Shown here piece after piece: positions 17,370 through 27,272 of a stretch of 64,000 bases of DNA. Position 1 is the stretch's first letter, and each line of letters begins with the position of its first letter. The stretch is taken from positions 1 to 64,000 of the forward strand of contig JASCOE010000001.1 in the NCBI GenBank assembly GCA_029959285.1, given 5' to 3'. A program made the position numbers and the translations under genes. Source of the DNA: Flavobacteriaceae bacterium PS02337. GTDB lineage: Bacteria; Bacteroidota; Bacteroidia; Flavobacteriales; Flavobacteriaceae. The notes below the pieces were generated by a model. It ran no database searches. It had not been told where the DNA came from and was given only the letters and a program-made list of their open reading frames with translations.

Positions 17370-18902
17370 ATGAAAATCATCAATCACATTCATTTTCAAT
17401 TAAAAACCTTCTTAATTGGAATTTTAGCTTTTTCTTTTCAAACTGTTTTTTCACAAGAAGAAAAAAACTCAGAATTGTACAAAACCATAATGTCGCTCGA
17501 CAGTCTTCTTTTTAATGTCGGTTTTAATACCTGTGACATTTCTGTATCTGAAAGCCTTTGCAGCGATCAATTAGAATTTTACCATGATAAAAACGGACTT
17601 TCGAATAAAGCGGATTTTGTAAAAACAATGAAAAGCGGTTTATGCGCTTCTCCGTCAACGTATCAATCTAGAAGAGAACTTGTTGAAGAAAGCACGAAAA
17701 TTTATCCGTTATATAAAAACGGCGTTTTATACGCTGCTTTACAAACTGGAATTCATTATTTCTATGAAAATAAAACAAACAAAGGTGAGCCATTTTCAAA
17801 GCAAAATGAAAAACTAGTTGGAAAAGCAAGGTTTTCACATCTTTGGGTTTTAGAAAATAACGTTTGGAAACTAAAACGAATTTTAAGTTACGATCATCTA
17901 GCTACCAATTCGATAGATGAAAAAAGTAGCCTTTTTGACAATGATGCAGAAACTGAAAAATGGCTGAAAGAAAATAATGTTCCGACTTTAGGACTTGGAA
18001 TTATTTCTGACGGTAAACTAAAACAGGTAAAAGTTTTTGGCAATCTTAAAAGAGGCGTTTCTGCGCCATATAATACAATTTGGAACGTCGCTTCGCTGAC
18101 CAAACCTGTTACGGCAATGGTAACTTTAAAATTGGTTTCGCAAGGAAAATGGGATTTAGACGAACCGCTTTATAAATATTGGACAGATCCTGATATTGCA
18201 AAAGATCCGTATTTAAAATTATTGACGACTAGAATTATTTTGAGTCATCAAACCGGTTTTCCGAATTGGAGATATTTTAATGAATCTAAAAAACTAGATT
18301 TTAAGTTTAAACCCGGAACGCAATATCAATATTCGGGCGAAGGTTTTGAATATCTGAGAAAAGCTTTAGAAAAGAAATTTCATAAAACTTTAGATCAATT
18401 GGCTTCAGAATTAATTTTTGAGCCTTTGAAAATGAATGATTCTCAATTGGTTTGGAATGACAAAATTGATCTTTCGAGATATGCCGTTAATTATGATAAA
18501 GACGGAAATGCCTACGAACCAACAAAAAACAAAACCGCAAGTGCTGCCGACGATTTATTGACAACTATTCAAGATTACGGAACATTTTTGTGTAGCGTAA
18601 TGAATAGCGATGGCTTAAACAAAAAGGTTTTTGACGACATGATTTCGCATCAAGTTGCAACAAAAAAAGACAAATATTTTGGTCTTGGTTTTGAAATTTA
18701 TGATTTAGGAAACGAGAATTATGCTCTTTCGCATGGCGGCGCAGACAAAGGTGTTCAGACTATTTTTATTTTACTTCCAAAAACAAAACAGGGTTTAGTC
18801 ATTTTTACTAATGTCGACGACGGCTATAAAATTTACGAAAAGATCATCGTGAATTATTTGGGAGAAAACGGCAGAAAGATAGTTGATATAGAAACAAAAT
18901 AA
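17370..18902 (+). CDS. Serine hydrolase (beta-lactamase fold) with N-terminal DUF4440-like domain
   Basis: The 510-residue secreted protein has a signal peptide (to about residue 28), then a DUF4440/NTF2-like domain (about 35-175), then a class C beta-lactamase-type hydrolase (about 195-500). The hydrolase SxxK is Ser242-Lys245 (SLTK), the catalytic Tyr is Tyr321 (YSG), and the late motif is SHGGADKG. The start is set at MKIINHIHF; the longer frame from 17319 lacks a plausible signal peptide. The N-terminal domain closely resembles the whole next gene product. Such enzymes are often peptidases or esterases; the substrate is unknown. Confidence 0.88.
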   Translation: MKIINHIHFQLKTFLIGILAFSFQTVFSQEEKNSELYKTIMSLDSLLFNVGFNTCDISVSESLCSDQLEFYHDKNGLSNKADFVKTMKSGLCASPSTYQSRRELVEESTKIYPLYKNGVLYAALQTGIHYFYENKTNKGEPFSKQNEKLVGKARFSHLWVLENNVWKLKRILSYDHLATNSIDEKSSLFDNDAETEKWLKENNVPTLGLGIISDGKLKQVKVFGNLKRGVSAPYNTIWNVASLTKPVTAMVTLKLVSQGKWDLDEPLYKYWTDPDIAKDPYLKLLTTRIILSHQTGFPNWRYFNESKKLDFKFKPGTQYQYSGEGFEYLRKALEKKFHKTLDQLASELIFEPLKMNDSQLVWNDKIDLSRYAVNYDKDGNAYEPTKNKTASAADDLLTTIQDYGTFLCSVMNSDGLNKKVFDDMISHQVATKKDKYFGLGFEIYDLGNENYALSHGGADKGVQTIFILLPKTKQGLVIFTNVDDGYKIYEKIIVNYLGENGRKIVDIETK

Positions 18903-18936
18903 TTCTTCTGAAAGTCAATATTTTAAATTTACAGCT

Positions 18937-19413
18937 ATGGCAAAAATGTTTAATATAATGGTTCTCTTTATGCTGTTTTTAAAAAGAGAAGCTGTTGCGC
19001 AAACCAATTCAGAAGTTTTAAAAATGGATCTTTTAAAAACTGAAATTATTAAAATGGACAGTTTGCTTTTTGATGTTGCATTTAATCAATGCGATGCTGC
19101 TCTTTTTAAAAAAATAATTTCAGAAGATGTTGAGTTTTACGATGACCGTTCTGGATTGAACAACTCTCAGGAAAACGAAATCAAATCGTTGATTTCAATA
19201 TGCGAGAGTCCGCAAAAATTAACTAGAAAATTAAATTCTTGTACAATTGATAAATTAGGCGATTTTGGAGCTGTACAACTGGGAGAACATACTTTTTATG
19301 TAAATGGAATTCCAAAGGGAACTGGGAAATTTGTTCATATTTGGGAAAGAAATGGTACCGATTGGAAATTAAAACGAATTGTTAGTTATGAGCATAGACC
19401 GTACAAAAATTAA
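18937..19413 (+). CDS. Secreted DUF4440-like protein
   Basis: The 158-residue protein has a signal peptide (to about AVAQ, residue 22) followed by one DUF4440/NTF2-like domain. Its motifs parallel the N-terminal domain of the preceding hydrolase: MDSLLFDVAFNQCD against LDSLLFNVGFNTCD, and WKLKRIVSYEH against WKLKRILSYDH. The gene begins 34 nt after that hydrolase and is probably in the same transcript. It looks like a duplication of the domain; whether it binds a ligand or the hydrolase is unknown. Confidence 0.8.
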   Translation: MAKMFNIMVLFMLFLKREAVAQTNSEVLKMDLLKTEIIKMDSLLFDVAFNQCDAALFKKIISEDVEFYDDRSGLNNSQENEIKSLISICESPQKLTRKLNSCTIDKLGDFGAVQLGEHTFYVNGIPKGTGKFVHIWERNGTDWKLKRIVSYEHRPYKN

Positions 19414-19628
19414 CTTTTGGTTTATGCTCGGATTCGTTTTTTAAATTAAATCAAAAAAAAAATGATTGTTTGTGAAACCAAATCGTAAATCGGTCGTCTA
19501 AACTTTGAGGACACAAATTAAATTCTAGTAAAAAAAATCGTACTTTCGATTAACCTACTGAATATCTTTTTGTTGCCAAGTTTCAATCATCAATCAAAAA
19601 AACATTTCATTAATCCAAAACCATCATC

Positions 19629-21077
19629 ATGAAAAAATCAATCAAACTCATTGCGCTTTTCGTTGCTTTTCAACTCTTCAGTTTAAGCACTTTTGCTCAA
19701 GAAAAAGCAAAGCAAATCGAACAGCTTTTAAACAAATACAACGAATACGGACAATTTAACGGTTCGGCTTTGGTTGCCGAAAACGGAAAAGTAATTTTCA
19801 AAAAAGGTTTCGGCTCTGCTAACATGGAATGGAATATTCCAAACCAGTCTGACACTAAATTTAGATTGGGTTCTATCAGCAAACAATTTACTGCGCTTTT
19901 GATTGTAAAATTGGCCGAAGAAGGAAAATTAAAATTAGATGTTCCAATCACCACTTATTTAGCAGATTATCCAAAAGAAAACGGAGCTAAAATCACAGTT
20001 CATCATTTATTGACACATACTTCTGGAATTCCAAATTATACCAATGCGCCAAATTTCTTTAAAGACAAATCACGAAATCCTTACACGCCTGAAGAATTTG
20101 TAAAAACATTTTCAAGTCTTCCGCTTGAATTTACTCCTGGCGAAAGATTCAATTACAGTAATTCTGGTTATTTTTTATTGGGTTATATTATCGAGAAAGT
20201 TACAGGCAAAACATACGAACAATATTTACAGGAAGTTATTTTTACGCCTTTAAAAATGGCTAATTCTGGTTACGATCACAGCGATGTAATTTTAAAAAAC
20301 AGAGCCGCTGGTTACGAAAAACACGGCAAAAAAATTGTAAATGCGGCATATCTTGACATGAGTATTCCGTATGCGGCGGGATCTTTATATTCGACAGTTG
20401 AAGATTTGTATTTATGGGATCAAGCGCTTTACACCAATAAATTGCTTAACGCAAAAAGTATGGAATCGCTATACAAACCGTACATTTCTGCTGGAAGAGC
20501 TTTTTACGGTTACGGATGGTTTATCGATGATGTTGAAAATGGCGACAAAGGCAAACTAAAAACTATCGGACACGGCGGCGGAATTAATGGTTTTAATACC
20601 ATTATTTCAAGATATCCTGCAGATAAAAATCTGATTGTTTTATTGAATAATACTGGCGGAACTGTTTTAGGTGAAATGAACGACGCAATTCGTGCAATTT
20701 TATACAATCAGCCTTTTAATCAGCCGAAGAAATCTCTGGCTTTAGATTTATTAGATATTTATAATGAAAAAGGGGCGGCAACTGGAACTGAAACGTATAA
20801 AAAGCTAAAAAATGATCCTTCTTACGCAATTAAAGAAAATGACATGAATCGTGTTGGATATCAGTTGTTGCAAGATGGAAAAAAGAAAGAAGCGATCGAA
20901 GTTTTCAAAATAAATACTGAAACTTTCCCAAAATCTGGAAATGCATACGATAGTTTAGGCGAAGCTTATTTGGCTGATGGAGATAAAAAATTGGCTATCG
21001 CGAATTATAAAAAATCCGTAGAATTGGATCCAAGTAACGAAAACGGAAAAAAGGTTTTAACTGAGATTTCGAAGTAG
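19629..21077 (+). CDS. Serine hydrolase (beta-lactamase fold) with C-terminal TPR
   Basis: The 482-residue secreted protein has a signal peptide (cleavage near FAQ, residue 24). The hydrolase domain has Ser82-Lys85 in SISK, Tyr176 in YSN and the HGGGINGF motif. After about residue 350, two or three TPR-like helices follow (AYDSLGEAYLADGDKKLAIA). Class C beta-lactamase relatives of this sort act on peptides or esters. It has its own 215-nt leader, in which I see no further feature. Confidence 0.88.
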   Translation: MKKSIKLIALFVAFQLFSLSTFAQEKAKQIEQLLNKYNEYGQFNGSALVAENGKVIFKKGFGSANMEWNIPNQSDTKFRLGSISKQFTALLIVKLAEEGKLKLDVPITTYLADYPKENGAKITVHHLLTHTSGIPNYTNAPNFFKDKSRNPYTPEEFVKTFSSLPLEFTPGERFNYSNSGYFLLGYIIEKVTGKTYEQYLQEVIFTPLKMANSGYDHSDVILKNRAAGYEKHGKKIVNAAYLDMSIPYAAGSLYSTVEDLYLWDQALYTNKLLNAKSMESLYKPYISAGRAFYGYGWFIDDVENGDKGKLKTIGHGGGINGFNTIISRYPADKNLIVLLNNTGGTVLGEMNDAIRAILYNQPFNQPKKSLALDLLDIYNEKGAATGTETYKKLKNDPSYAIKENDMNRVGYQLLQDGKKKEAIEVFKINTETFPKSGNAYDSLGEAYLADGDKKLAIANYKKSVELDPSNENGKKVLTEISK

Positions 21078-21112
21078 ATTTTTTTTTGAAAGGGACAGAG
21101 TTACAAAGAAAC

Positions 21113-21150
21113 AAAGGTTCAGAGGTTTTTATTGAAACCTTTGAACCTTT
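21113..21150. terminator. Convergent terminator between serine hydrolase and acylase genes
   Basis: Sixteen-base arms (AAAGGTTCAGAGGTTT and AAACCTTTGAACCTTT, one G-T pair) are followed by T's on the plus strand. The hairpin lies between two convergent genes. Confidence 0.75.
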
Positions 21151-21192
21151 TTCTATTAAGCTTCAAATCAACTTGAAACTTTAAACATGAAA

Positions 21193-23583
21193 CTATTTCT
21201 TAGGCTTAAAAATCAACTTTGTCGAAGTTTTTATAATTTCATCTTTATTTAATTTCATTTTTCTAAACTTTCCAGCGTTGTACATTTCTGCCTGATCGTC
21301 GTAATGTTTGCTGAACGGATTTCCAGATTGTCCTGTTGGTAAAATACTCCAGCTGTTTTCCACATCAGAGAAATCTATAATTCTTCTCGTTGAAGGTCCG
21401 CCTTTAGTATAATATTTTCCTTCATCGTTAAATCCGAAAAATAAATTATTAATTACTTCGTTTGATCCTGGCGAATTAAAAGGTCCAACATTAAATAATC
21501 CGCGAAGTGCCGCCACTTTTCCTAACGGATGTTCGTGTTCGACTGTATGCACTTTTCCCCAATTCCATTCTGAAATATTTTCTCCCAATTGATTTTGTAA
21601 CGAAGCAACGGCATCGTGAAATGCTTTTGAAACAATTTCTGTTCTTGTTTCTTTTACATTTTTGGTTTTAATATTATCCCACCAAACCGAATTTTCATTT
21701 TTAATTTGATTCGCGATAACTTGTTTTCCCAGAGAAATTCCCAAAAACAAATTGAAGTTTTCTTTCCCCATTTCATCTTCAAAAGTATTTTTCAGATATA
21801 AATAAATCCATTTGTTATAAATCGTTGGCGCAACGTCTTCTAGATTTGTTGTTCCTTTCCAAGTTTTCAAAACTGTAATTACTTCTTTTTCTTTGTTTGA
21901 AAGCGGTTTTTCATTCAAACTTGAAATTAAATCTTTCACAACTCCAACGGCAACATCAGACGTATTATCATAAATCATTTTACTGATTGCTTCTTTATCC
22001 CAATCTGATTTTGCATCTAAAATTCCTGAAATTCTTTTTGCGCGATCTTCTGGCAAATAATATCCAGGATATAAATAACCATTGTCAATTGCTTGTGGCT
22101 GATTATTTGCTGAATAAACATATCCCCATTTCGGGTTTTCTGCTGACGGATTCTGTTCAAAATCTAAAAACTTTGTAATATCGTCTTTACCGCTTGCACC
22201 GTCTAAAATTAAATGTGTATTAACACCTTCATTGTGTCGATACAATTTTCCGCTCGCCAACCAACCAACATTTCCTTTTGCATCGCCATACATTACGTTA
22301 AGTCCTGGCGCAGCAATTAAACTGACTGCTTTTTTAAAATCGGTTGTATTTTTAGCATGAGATAGTCCGTAAGCGGCATCTAAAATCTGAATCGGTTCTC
22401 TAGTGTAAGTCCACGACATTGCAATCGGATTTTTCTTTTCTAGACGTTCCATCAAATCATTCATAATTGGACCATGACGTGTTATTTTAAAAGTCATAAC
22501 AACATCTGAAGAATCTTTTACTTTTATCGTTTTCTTTCTAATTTCATATTTGCTAAAACCATTTGGCGTTTGATATTGAGATGCATCGTCTGCTTTATTT
22601 TTTTCTTGGTAAAAATCAATATCATCATTTTCAAACATCGTTAAACCATATGCATAATCACGATTGTGCGCCAAAAGCGGAAATGGAGTTCCAGCCAAAT
22701 AACAGCCATACAATTCTTGTTTTGGCGTTACGATATGCGCTTCATACCAAGTGGCGGGCTGCGAAAATCCAATATGCGGATCATTCGCAAAAATAACTTT
22801 TCCTGTTTTTGATTTATGAGGTCCAACCACCCAACTATTACTTCCAACAAAAGGCGGAATTGGAGATTGATCTAACATTGCCGTTATTGTTTTTGAAATC
22901 TCGGTATATTCTTCTGTTTTTTCTTTTGAGATTTTGATTTTGGTGTTATTAAATTCGCCTTCAATTCCTAAATCTTTCAAATACTCGACGCCATATTTAT
23001 TTTTAATATCCGTCAGCAAAGGATCCGTTTTCTGGGCCATTGCAAAACTAAAAGACATATATCCGAAAATATTATAAACGTCTTGTATAGTGAATTTTTG
23101 CTTTTTTACTCCAACCAAAGTAAACTCAATTGGCGTTGTTCCTTCATCCAAATATTGATTAATTCCATCCAAATACGTTTGAGTCAATTTATAACTTTCA
23201 CTGTTTTTATCCAATTTGGCAATGGCTTTTGCCGAAGCTTCTTCGATACCAATTCCAGCAAAAAATTTATCATTTTTAAGTGCCACTCCGCCGAAAATTT
23301 CCGATAAACGTCCTGGTGCAATTCTGCGCAATAATTCCATTTGCCACAATCTTTCCTGCGCATGTACATAACCTAAAGCTGTCATGGCATCTTTTTCAGA
23401 ATCTGCATAAATGTGAGGAATTCCAAAATCATCAAAATAAACTGTGGTTTCTTTTTCTAGATTTTTAAGTTGTGCTTCGCCTTCATATTTTGGTTTTAAA
23501 TGAAAAATATAAGCAAATAAACCAATTGCAATCAACACCACAATAACCAATAAAGTCAGCAGGATTTTTTTAATTATTTTCAT
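21193..23583 (-). CDS. Penicillin acylase family protein (N-terminal nucleophile hydrolase)
   Basis: The 796-residue protein has an N-terminal membrane anchor (about 5-27), an alpha-chain region (FGIPHIYADSEKDAMTALGY) and the autocatalytic processing site GSNSW. The last makes Ser248 the probable N-terminal nucleophile of the beta chain. It is followed by FANDPHIGFSQPATWYEAHI. Family members hydrolyse amide bonds of beta-lactams or acyl-homoserine lactones; the natural substrate here is unknown. The length fits the family. Confidence 0.9.
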   Translation of the reverse strand: MKIIKKILLTLLVIVVLIAIGLFAYIFHLKPKYEGEAQLKNLEKETTVYFDDFGIPHIYADSEKDAMTALGYVHAQERLWQMELLRRIAPGRLSEIFGGVALKNDKFFAGIGIEEASAKAIAKLDKNSESYKLTQTYLDGINQYLDEGTTPIEFTLVGVKKQKFTIQDVYNIFGYMSFSFAMAQKTDPLLTDIKNKYGVEYLKDLGIEGEFNNTKIKISKEKTEEYTEISKTITAMLDQSPIPPFVGSNSWVVGPHKSKTGKVIFANDPHIGFSQPATWYEAHIVTPKQELYGCYLAGTPFPLLAHNRDYAYGLTMFENDDIDFYQEKNKADDASQYQTPNGFSKYEIRKKTIKVKDSSDVVMTFKITRHGPIMNDLMERLEKKNPIAMSWTYTREPIQILDAAYGLSHAKNTTDFKKAVSLIAAPGLNVMYGDAKGNVGWLASGKLYRHNEGVNTHLILDGASGKDDITKFLDFEQNPSAENPKWGYVYSANNQPQAIDNGYLYPGYYLPEDRAKRISGILDAKSDWDKEAISKMIYDNTSDVAVGVVKDLISSLNEKPLSNKEKEVITVLKTWKGTTNLEDVAPTIYNKWIYLYLKNTFEDEMGKENFNLFLGISLGKQVIANQIKNENSVWWDNIKTKNVKETRTEIVSKAFHDAVASLQNQLGENISEWNWGKVHTVEHEHPLGKVAALRGLFNVGPFNSPGSNEVINNLFFGFNDEGKYYTKGGPSTRRIIDFSDVENSWSILPTGQSGNPFSKHYDDQAEMYNAGKFRKMKLNKDEIIKTSTKLIFKPKK

Positions 23584-23700
23584 ATTCTAAAAACGTAAAA
23601 AGGATAAAAAATTCAAAATGATATAACTTTTCTCTAAAATCTTATAAAAGAAAACGCGCTTTAAAAGTCTAAATTTATGTATTTAAAATCAATACTATAA

Positions 23701-25257
23701 ATGTCAATCTATAAAAAAATAGCGATTGGAGTAATTTCTTTACTCGTAATTCTACTTCTGGCGAATGTAGGACTGAATTACTGGATCAAAAAACAGCTTC
23801 CTATTATCATTCACGAGAAAAATAAAACGGCATATAATATCAATTATGAAAAAATTGAAGTTTCGCTTTTTTCTCGAAATATCTACGCCCAGACATTATT
23901 GGTAAATCCTAAAAATGAACCTAAAGATAGTAAAAATGGACTTTTTTCTAAAATTGAATCGATTACTATAAAACATTTCAATATTTGGGATTTGGCTTTT
24001 CGCGATATTATTCAGGCAGAAAGTATTATCATCAACAAACCGAGAATTATTTTATATAAAAAAGGTGAAAAATTAATCAACAACAGTAAAAGTATTCAAA
24101 AGGAAATTGTTGATCCTTTTCGTAAAATTGTTGCTGTTTCAAACATTTACATCAATGACGGAACTGTTGATGTCGTTTCTTTAGACACTCAAAAACCGAT
24201 TTTCAGCGTTAAAAAAATCCTCTTAAAACTAGAAGGAATTTTAATCACCGATGCTACTTTAAAAGAAAAAATTCCGATTCAATACAAAAGTTACGCTTTG
24301 GTTGTTGACAGTTTATTTTACAGACCAAGCGCTTTTTATCATATTAATATTGGAAAAATAAGTACCGAAAAAAACTTTCTAAAAATCAATAATTTTTCTC
24401 ATATTCCACAGTTTAACAGACGAGAATTTACAAAACGATTAGAAAAAGAAAAAGATATTTATACCTTAAAATTCGATTCGGCTCAAGTTTCAAAAATGGA
24501 TTGGGGATTTAAAGATGATCGTTTTTTCTTCAAAGCAAATTCATTAGTAATCAATCATTTTAACGCCAATATTTATCGCGGAAAAATGCCGAAAGACGAT
24601 TTAAGCAAAAAATATCTTTACAATCATTTATTGCGAAATATTAAATTTCCGTTACAAATTGATACACTTCAGGTTTTAAAATCTAAATTGGTTTACGAAG
24701 AAGAAATTGATTTTTCTAAAGGTCCAGGAATTTTAAATTTTGATAAATTCAACTTGCAAGCAACTAATCTTAGAAGCGGTTTTGGATTGAAAAAAATGGC
24801 CGATGTAAAAATCAAAGTCAACTGTATTTTCATGAAAGAATCTCCCTTAAATGTCGATTGGAGTTTTAATGTTTTGGATAAAAATGACGGTTTTCATATT
24901 CAAGGTGTGATTTCGAATTTTAGTGTTGCAGCGATGGGACAATTCAGCAAACCTTATATGAATGCTTCTTTTACAGGAACTTTCAATAAATACCGTTTCA
25001 ATTTCTACGGAAACGACAATGTTTCAAAAGGAAATGCTTCTTTAGATTATGACGATCTTAAAGTCAAATTATACAAAAAGAAACATCCCGAAAAAGAAGC
25101 CAAACTGAAATCTGCGATTGCTAATTTATTAGTTAAAAATGATTCTAAAGACAAAGCTAAAACCGCCGAAGTTGAAATAGAAAGAATTCAGGAAAAATCG
25201 TTTTACAACTTTTTATGGCGAAGTATTGCAGAGTCTTTGAAGAAAATTTTGATATAG
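23701..25257 (+). CDS. AsmA-like membrane-anchored protein of unknown function
   Basis: The 518-residue protein has one N-terminal helix (about 8-27), then a long periplasmic region. That region is rich in beta strands of the AsmA/DUF748 style (VSLFSRNIYAQTLLV, NIYINDGTVDVV), with a Lys-rich C-terminal tail. AsmA-like proteins are linked to outer-membrane lipid transport, but the similarity here is one of layout only. It lies divergently from the acylase gene and is followed by an inverted repeat at 25264-25333. Confidence 0.6.
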   Translation: MSIYKKIAIGVISLLVILLLANVGLNYWIKKQLPIIIHEKNKTAYNINYEKIEVSLFSRNIYAQTLLVNPKNEPKDSKNGLFSKIESITIKHFNIWDLAFRDIIQAESIIINKPRIILYKKGEKLINNSKSIQKEIVDPFRKIVAVSNIYINDGTVDVVSLDTQKPIFSVKKILLKLEGILITDATLKEKIPIQYKSYALVVDSLFYRPSAFYHINIGKISTEKNFLKINNFSHIPQFNRREFTKRLEKEKDIYTLKFDSAQVSKMDWGFKDDRFFFKANSLVINHFNANIYRGKMPKDDLSKKYLYNHLLRNIKFPLQIDTLQVLKSKLVYEEEIDFSKGPGILNFDKFNLQATNLRSGFGLKKMADVKIKVNCIFMKESPLNVDWSFNVLDKNDGFHIQGVISNFSVAAMGQFSKPYMNASFTGTFNKYRFNFYGNDNVSKGNASLDYDDLKVKLYKKKHPEKEAKLKSAIANLLVKNDSKDKAKTAEVEIERIQEKSFYNFLWRSIAESLKKILI

Positions 25258-25263
25258 TTTTTC

Positions 25264-25333
25264 GCCACGAATTCACGAATTATTTTTAAAATCCTGCGAA
25301 TAAAAATTCGTGAAAATTCGTGTGATTCGTGGC
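25264..25333. repeat. Inverted repeat with GCCACGAATTCACGAATT arm
   Basis: The left arm GCCACGAATTCACGAATT (25264-25281) pairs almost fully with the right arm at 25315-25333, around a loop of about 33 nt that contains another AATTCGTG. It starts right after the AsmA-like gene and could act as a terminator or be a REP-like element. Confidence 0.65.
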
Positions 25334-25415
25334 AACCAATCTACAAACCTGACAATTATCAGCTTTTAAAAAAAAATATTGTTTTTCATTTGCTTCTATT
25401 TTAATCTGAAAACAA

Positions 25416-27212
25416 ATGACAAAAACGCCTTTACACACTTTTCATATTCCTGTAATGGGTCTTGCGTATACAATTGACAGTCCGATTCGCGTGGCACAAT
25501 ACGGAATTTCGTCTGTTGTGGCTCTCGCTGATGATGATTTAATTGAAAAGATGCGTGATTTTTATAGCCAAAAGTTTAATATTCCTTACGAAGAAATCAC
25601 ACAGAAATTTCATGACTATCGTGCCAAAAGAATTACTTCTTACTTAAATCTAGTTGATAAAATCGTAAAAGAAAAATTCGAGAATTTCAAAACGGAACTT
25701 GCAGAAAGTAAAATGGCACTTGAAAATTTTATATCAATGCTGCCGAATACTTCTGACATTAAAAAAGGATTTCAAAATTTGCTCGACGATGGAATTGCTT
25801 TTAAAGAAAACATTCAAAACTACATTGAATCTCATCTTTTTCCTGGAGAAATCGACGTTAACATTATGACGAAATTAGATAAAGATAATTTCATCAAAAA
25901 CGAACAACTTCCAATTGAATTTAATGACGCGCATGCCGCTTTAAGAGGTTTTGCAAATAGTAATTTAGAATCTTCAGTTGTACTTTCTGCTGGAATGAAC
26001 CCGAGGTTATTTAGCTATTTTGAAAATTTTGCATCCTTTTTTCCAAATGAAAATAACGAACTTAAAAAGAAAATTATTCTTAAAGTAAGCGATTTTAGAT
26101 CGGCTATGATTCAGGGAAATTTCCTTGCTAAAAAAGGTCTTTGGGTTTCAGAATACCGAATCGAATCTGGATTAAACTGCGGCGGACACGCCTTTGCAAC
26201 CGATGGACTTCTTTTAGGGACCATTTTAGAAGAATTCAAGCAGAAAAAAGAACAATTGATACAATCGACCCATGATTTAATGATTAAAGCTTTACAGCTA
26301 AAAAACCAGCATTTTCCCGATAATCCTTTAGAGATTAAAATAACAGTTCAAGGCGGTGTTGGAACTGCAGAAGAACACGAATTTTTATTAGACAAATATC
26401 AAGTTGATTCAGTTGGCTGGGGATCGCCATTTTTATTAGTTCCTGAAGCCACTTCTGTCGATCAGGAAACCCGAAATTTATTGATGAAGGCTAAAGAAGA
26501 TGATTTTTATTTAAGTAATATTTCACCTTTGGGAGTTCCATTTAATACTTTAAAAGGCACCACAAACGAATTTTTAAAACAAAAACGTATTCACGAAAAC
26601 AAAGCAGGAAGTTCTTGCCCTAAAAAATTCTTGGCCCTAAGCAAAGAATATGATCCACACGGAATTTGTACCGCTTCCAAAAAATATCAGGATATTAAAT
26701 TGGAGGAATTAGAAAGTAGAAAAGGAAATTTATCTGCTGATGTATTTGAGAAAAGCAAAATCAAAATAACAGAGAAATCGTGTTTATGTGTTGGTTTAGC
26801 AAATGCGTCTTATCTTGAAAATGATATAAAAGTAAAAGGCCAAGCGCAAGGTGTTGTTATTTGTCCAGGTCCGAATTTGGCTTACTTTGATCAGGAAGTT
26901 TCTTTAAAAGAAATGATTCAGCATATTTATCAGGGAAAATCTATTTTAAAAACAGACCGTCCGAATTTATTTGTGAAAGAATTAAAAATGTATGTCGATT
27001 ATTTTAGAAATGAAATTCAATCTGTTTCTGGAGAGTTAACCAATGCTCAACTTAAGAAATGGAAAACTTTTAAATCTAATCTGTTAGATGGAATTGAGTA
27101 TTATAAAAATTTGTTTGAATCGACAATCCCCTTTAAAGGTGACTTAAATCAACTCGATTTTTGTAAATCAGAATTAGTTGGTATTAAAATTCCCGTTTCA
27201 GAGTTGGTTTAA
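25416..27212 (+). CDS. Conserved-looking Cys-rich protein, possible TIM-barrel flavo/iron-sulfur enzyme
   Basis: A 598-residue protein that I cannot assign to a named family. The start (HIPVMGLAYTIDSPIRVAQYGI) and a mid segment (KITVQGGVGTAEEHEFLLDKY, then VDSVGWGSPFL, about 309-340) resemble the first strand and phosphate-binding loops of FMN-type TIM barrels such as nitronate monooxygenases. Cysteines at 255 (NCGGHAF), 401 (SSCPKK), 418 (GICTAS), 456 and 458 (SCLCVG) and 483 (ICPGP) sit in Gly/Pro contexts and could hold an iron-sulfur cluster or metal. Residues about 55-150 look helical. There is no signal peptide. It is flanked by a repeat and a terminator, so it is probably monocistronic. 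Confidence 0.5.
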   Translation: MTKTPLHTFHIPVMGLAYTIDSPIRVAQYGISSVVALADDDLIEKMRDFYSQKFNIPYEEITQKFHDYRAKRITSYLNLVDKIVKEKFENFKTELAESKMALENFISMLPNTSDIKKGFQNLLDDGIAFKENIQNYIESHLFPGEIDVNIMTKLDKDNFIKNEQLPIEFNDAHAALRGFANSNLESSVVLSAGMNPRLFSYFENFASFFPNENNELKKKIILKVSDFRSAMIQGNFLAKKGLWVSEYRIESGLNCGGHAFATDGLLLGTILEEFKQKKEQLIQSTHDLMIKALQLKNQHFPDNPLEIKITVQGGVGTAEEHEFLLDKYQVDSVGWGSPFLLVPEATSVDQETRNLLMKAKEDDFYLSNISPLGVPFNTLKGTTNEFLKQKRIHENKAGSSCPKKFLALSKEYDPHGICTASKKYQDIKLEELESRKGNLSADVFEKSKIKITEKSCLCVGLANASYLENDIKVKGQAQGVVICPGPNLAYFDQEVSLKEMIQHIYQGKSILKTDRPNLFVKELKMYVDYFRNEIQSVSGELTNAQLKKWKTFKSNLLDGIEYYKNLFESTIPFKGDLNQLDFCKSELVGIKIPVSELV

Positions 27213-27217
27213 AATGA

Positions 27218-27248
27218 AAACCCCAAATTAGAATCTAATTTGGGGTTT
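27218..27248. terminator. Bidirectional terminator
   Basis: A perfect 15-bp stem (AAACCCCAAATTAGA and its complement, one-base loop), followed by T's on the plus strand, separates two convergent genes. Confidence 0.9.
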
Positions 27249-27272
27249 GTTTTTATTTTGAGAATTCTATTG

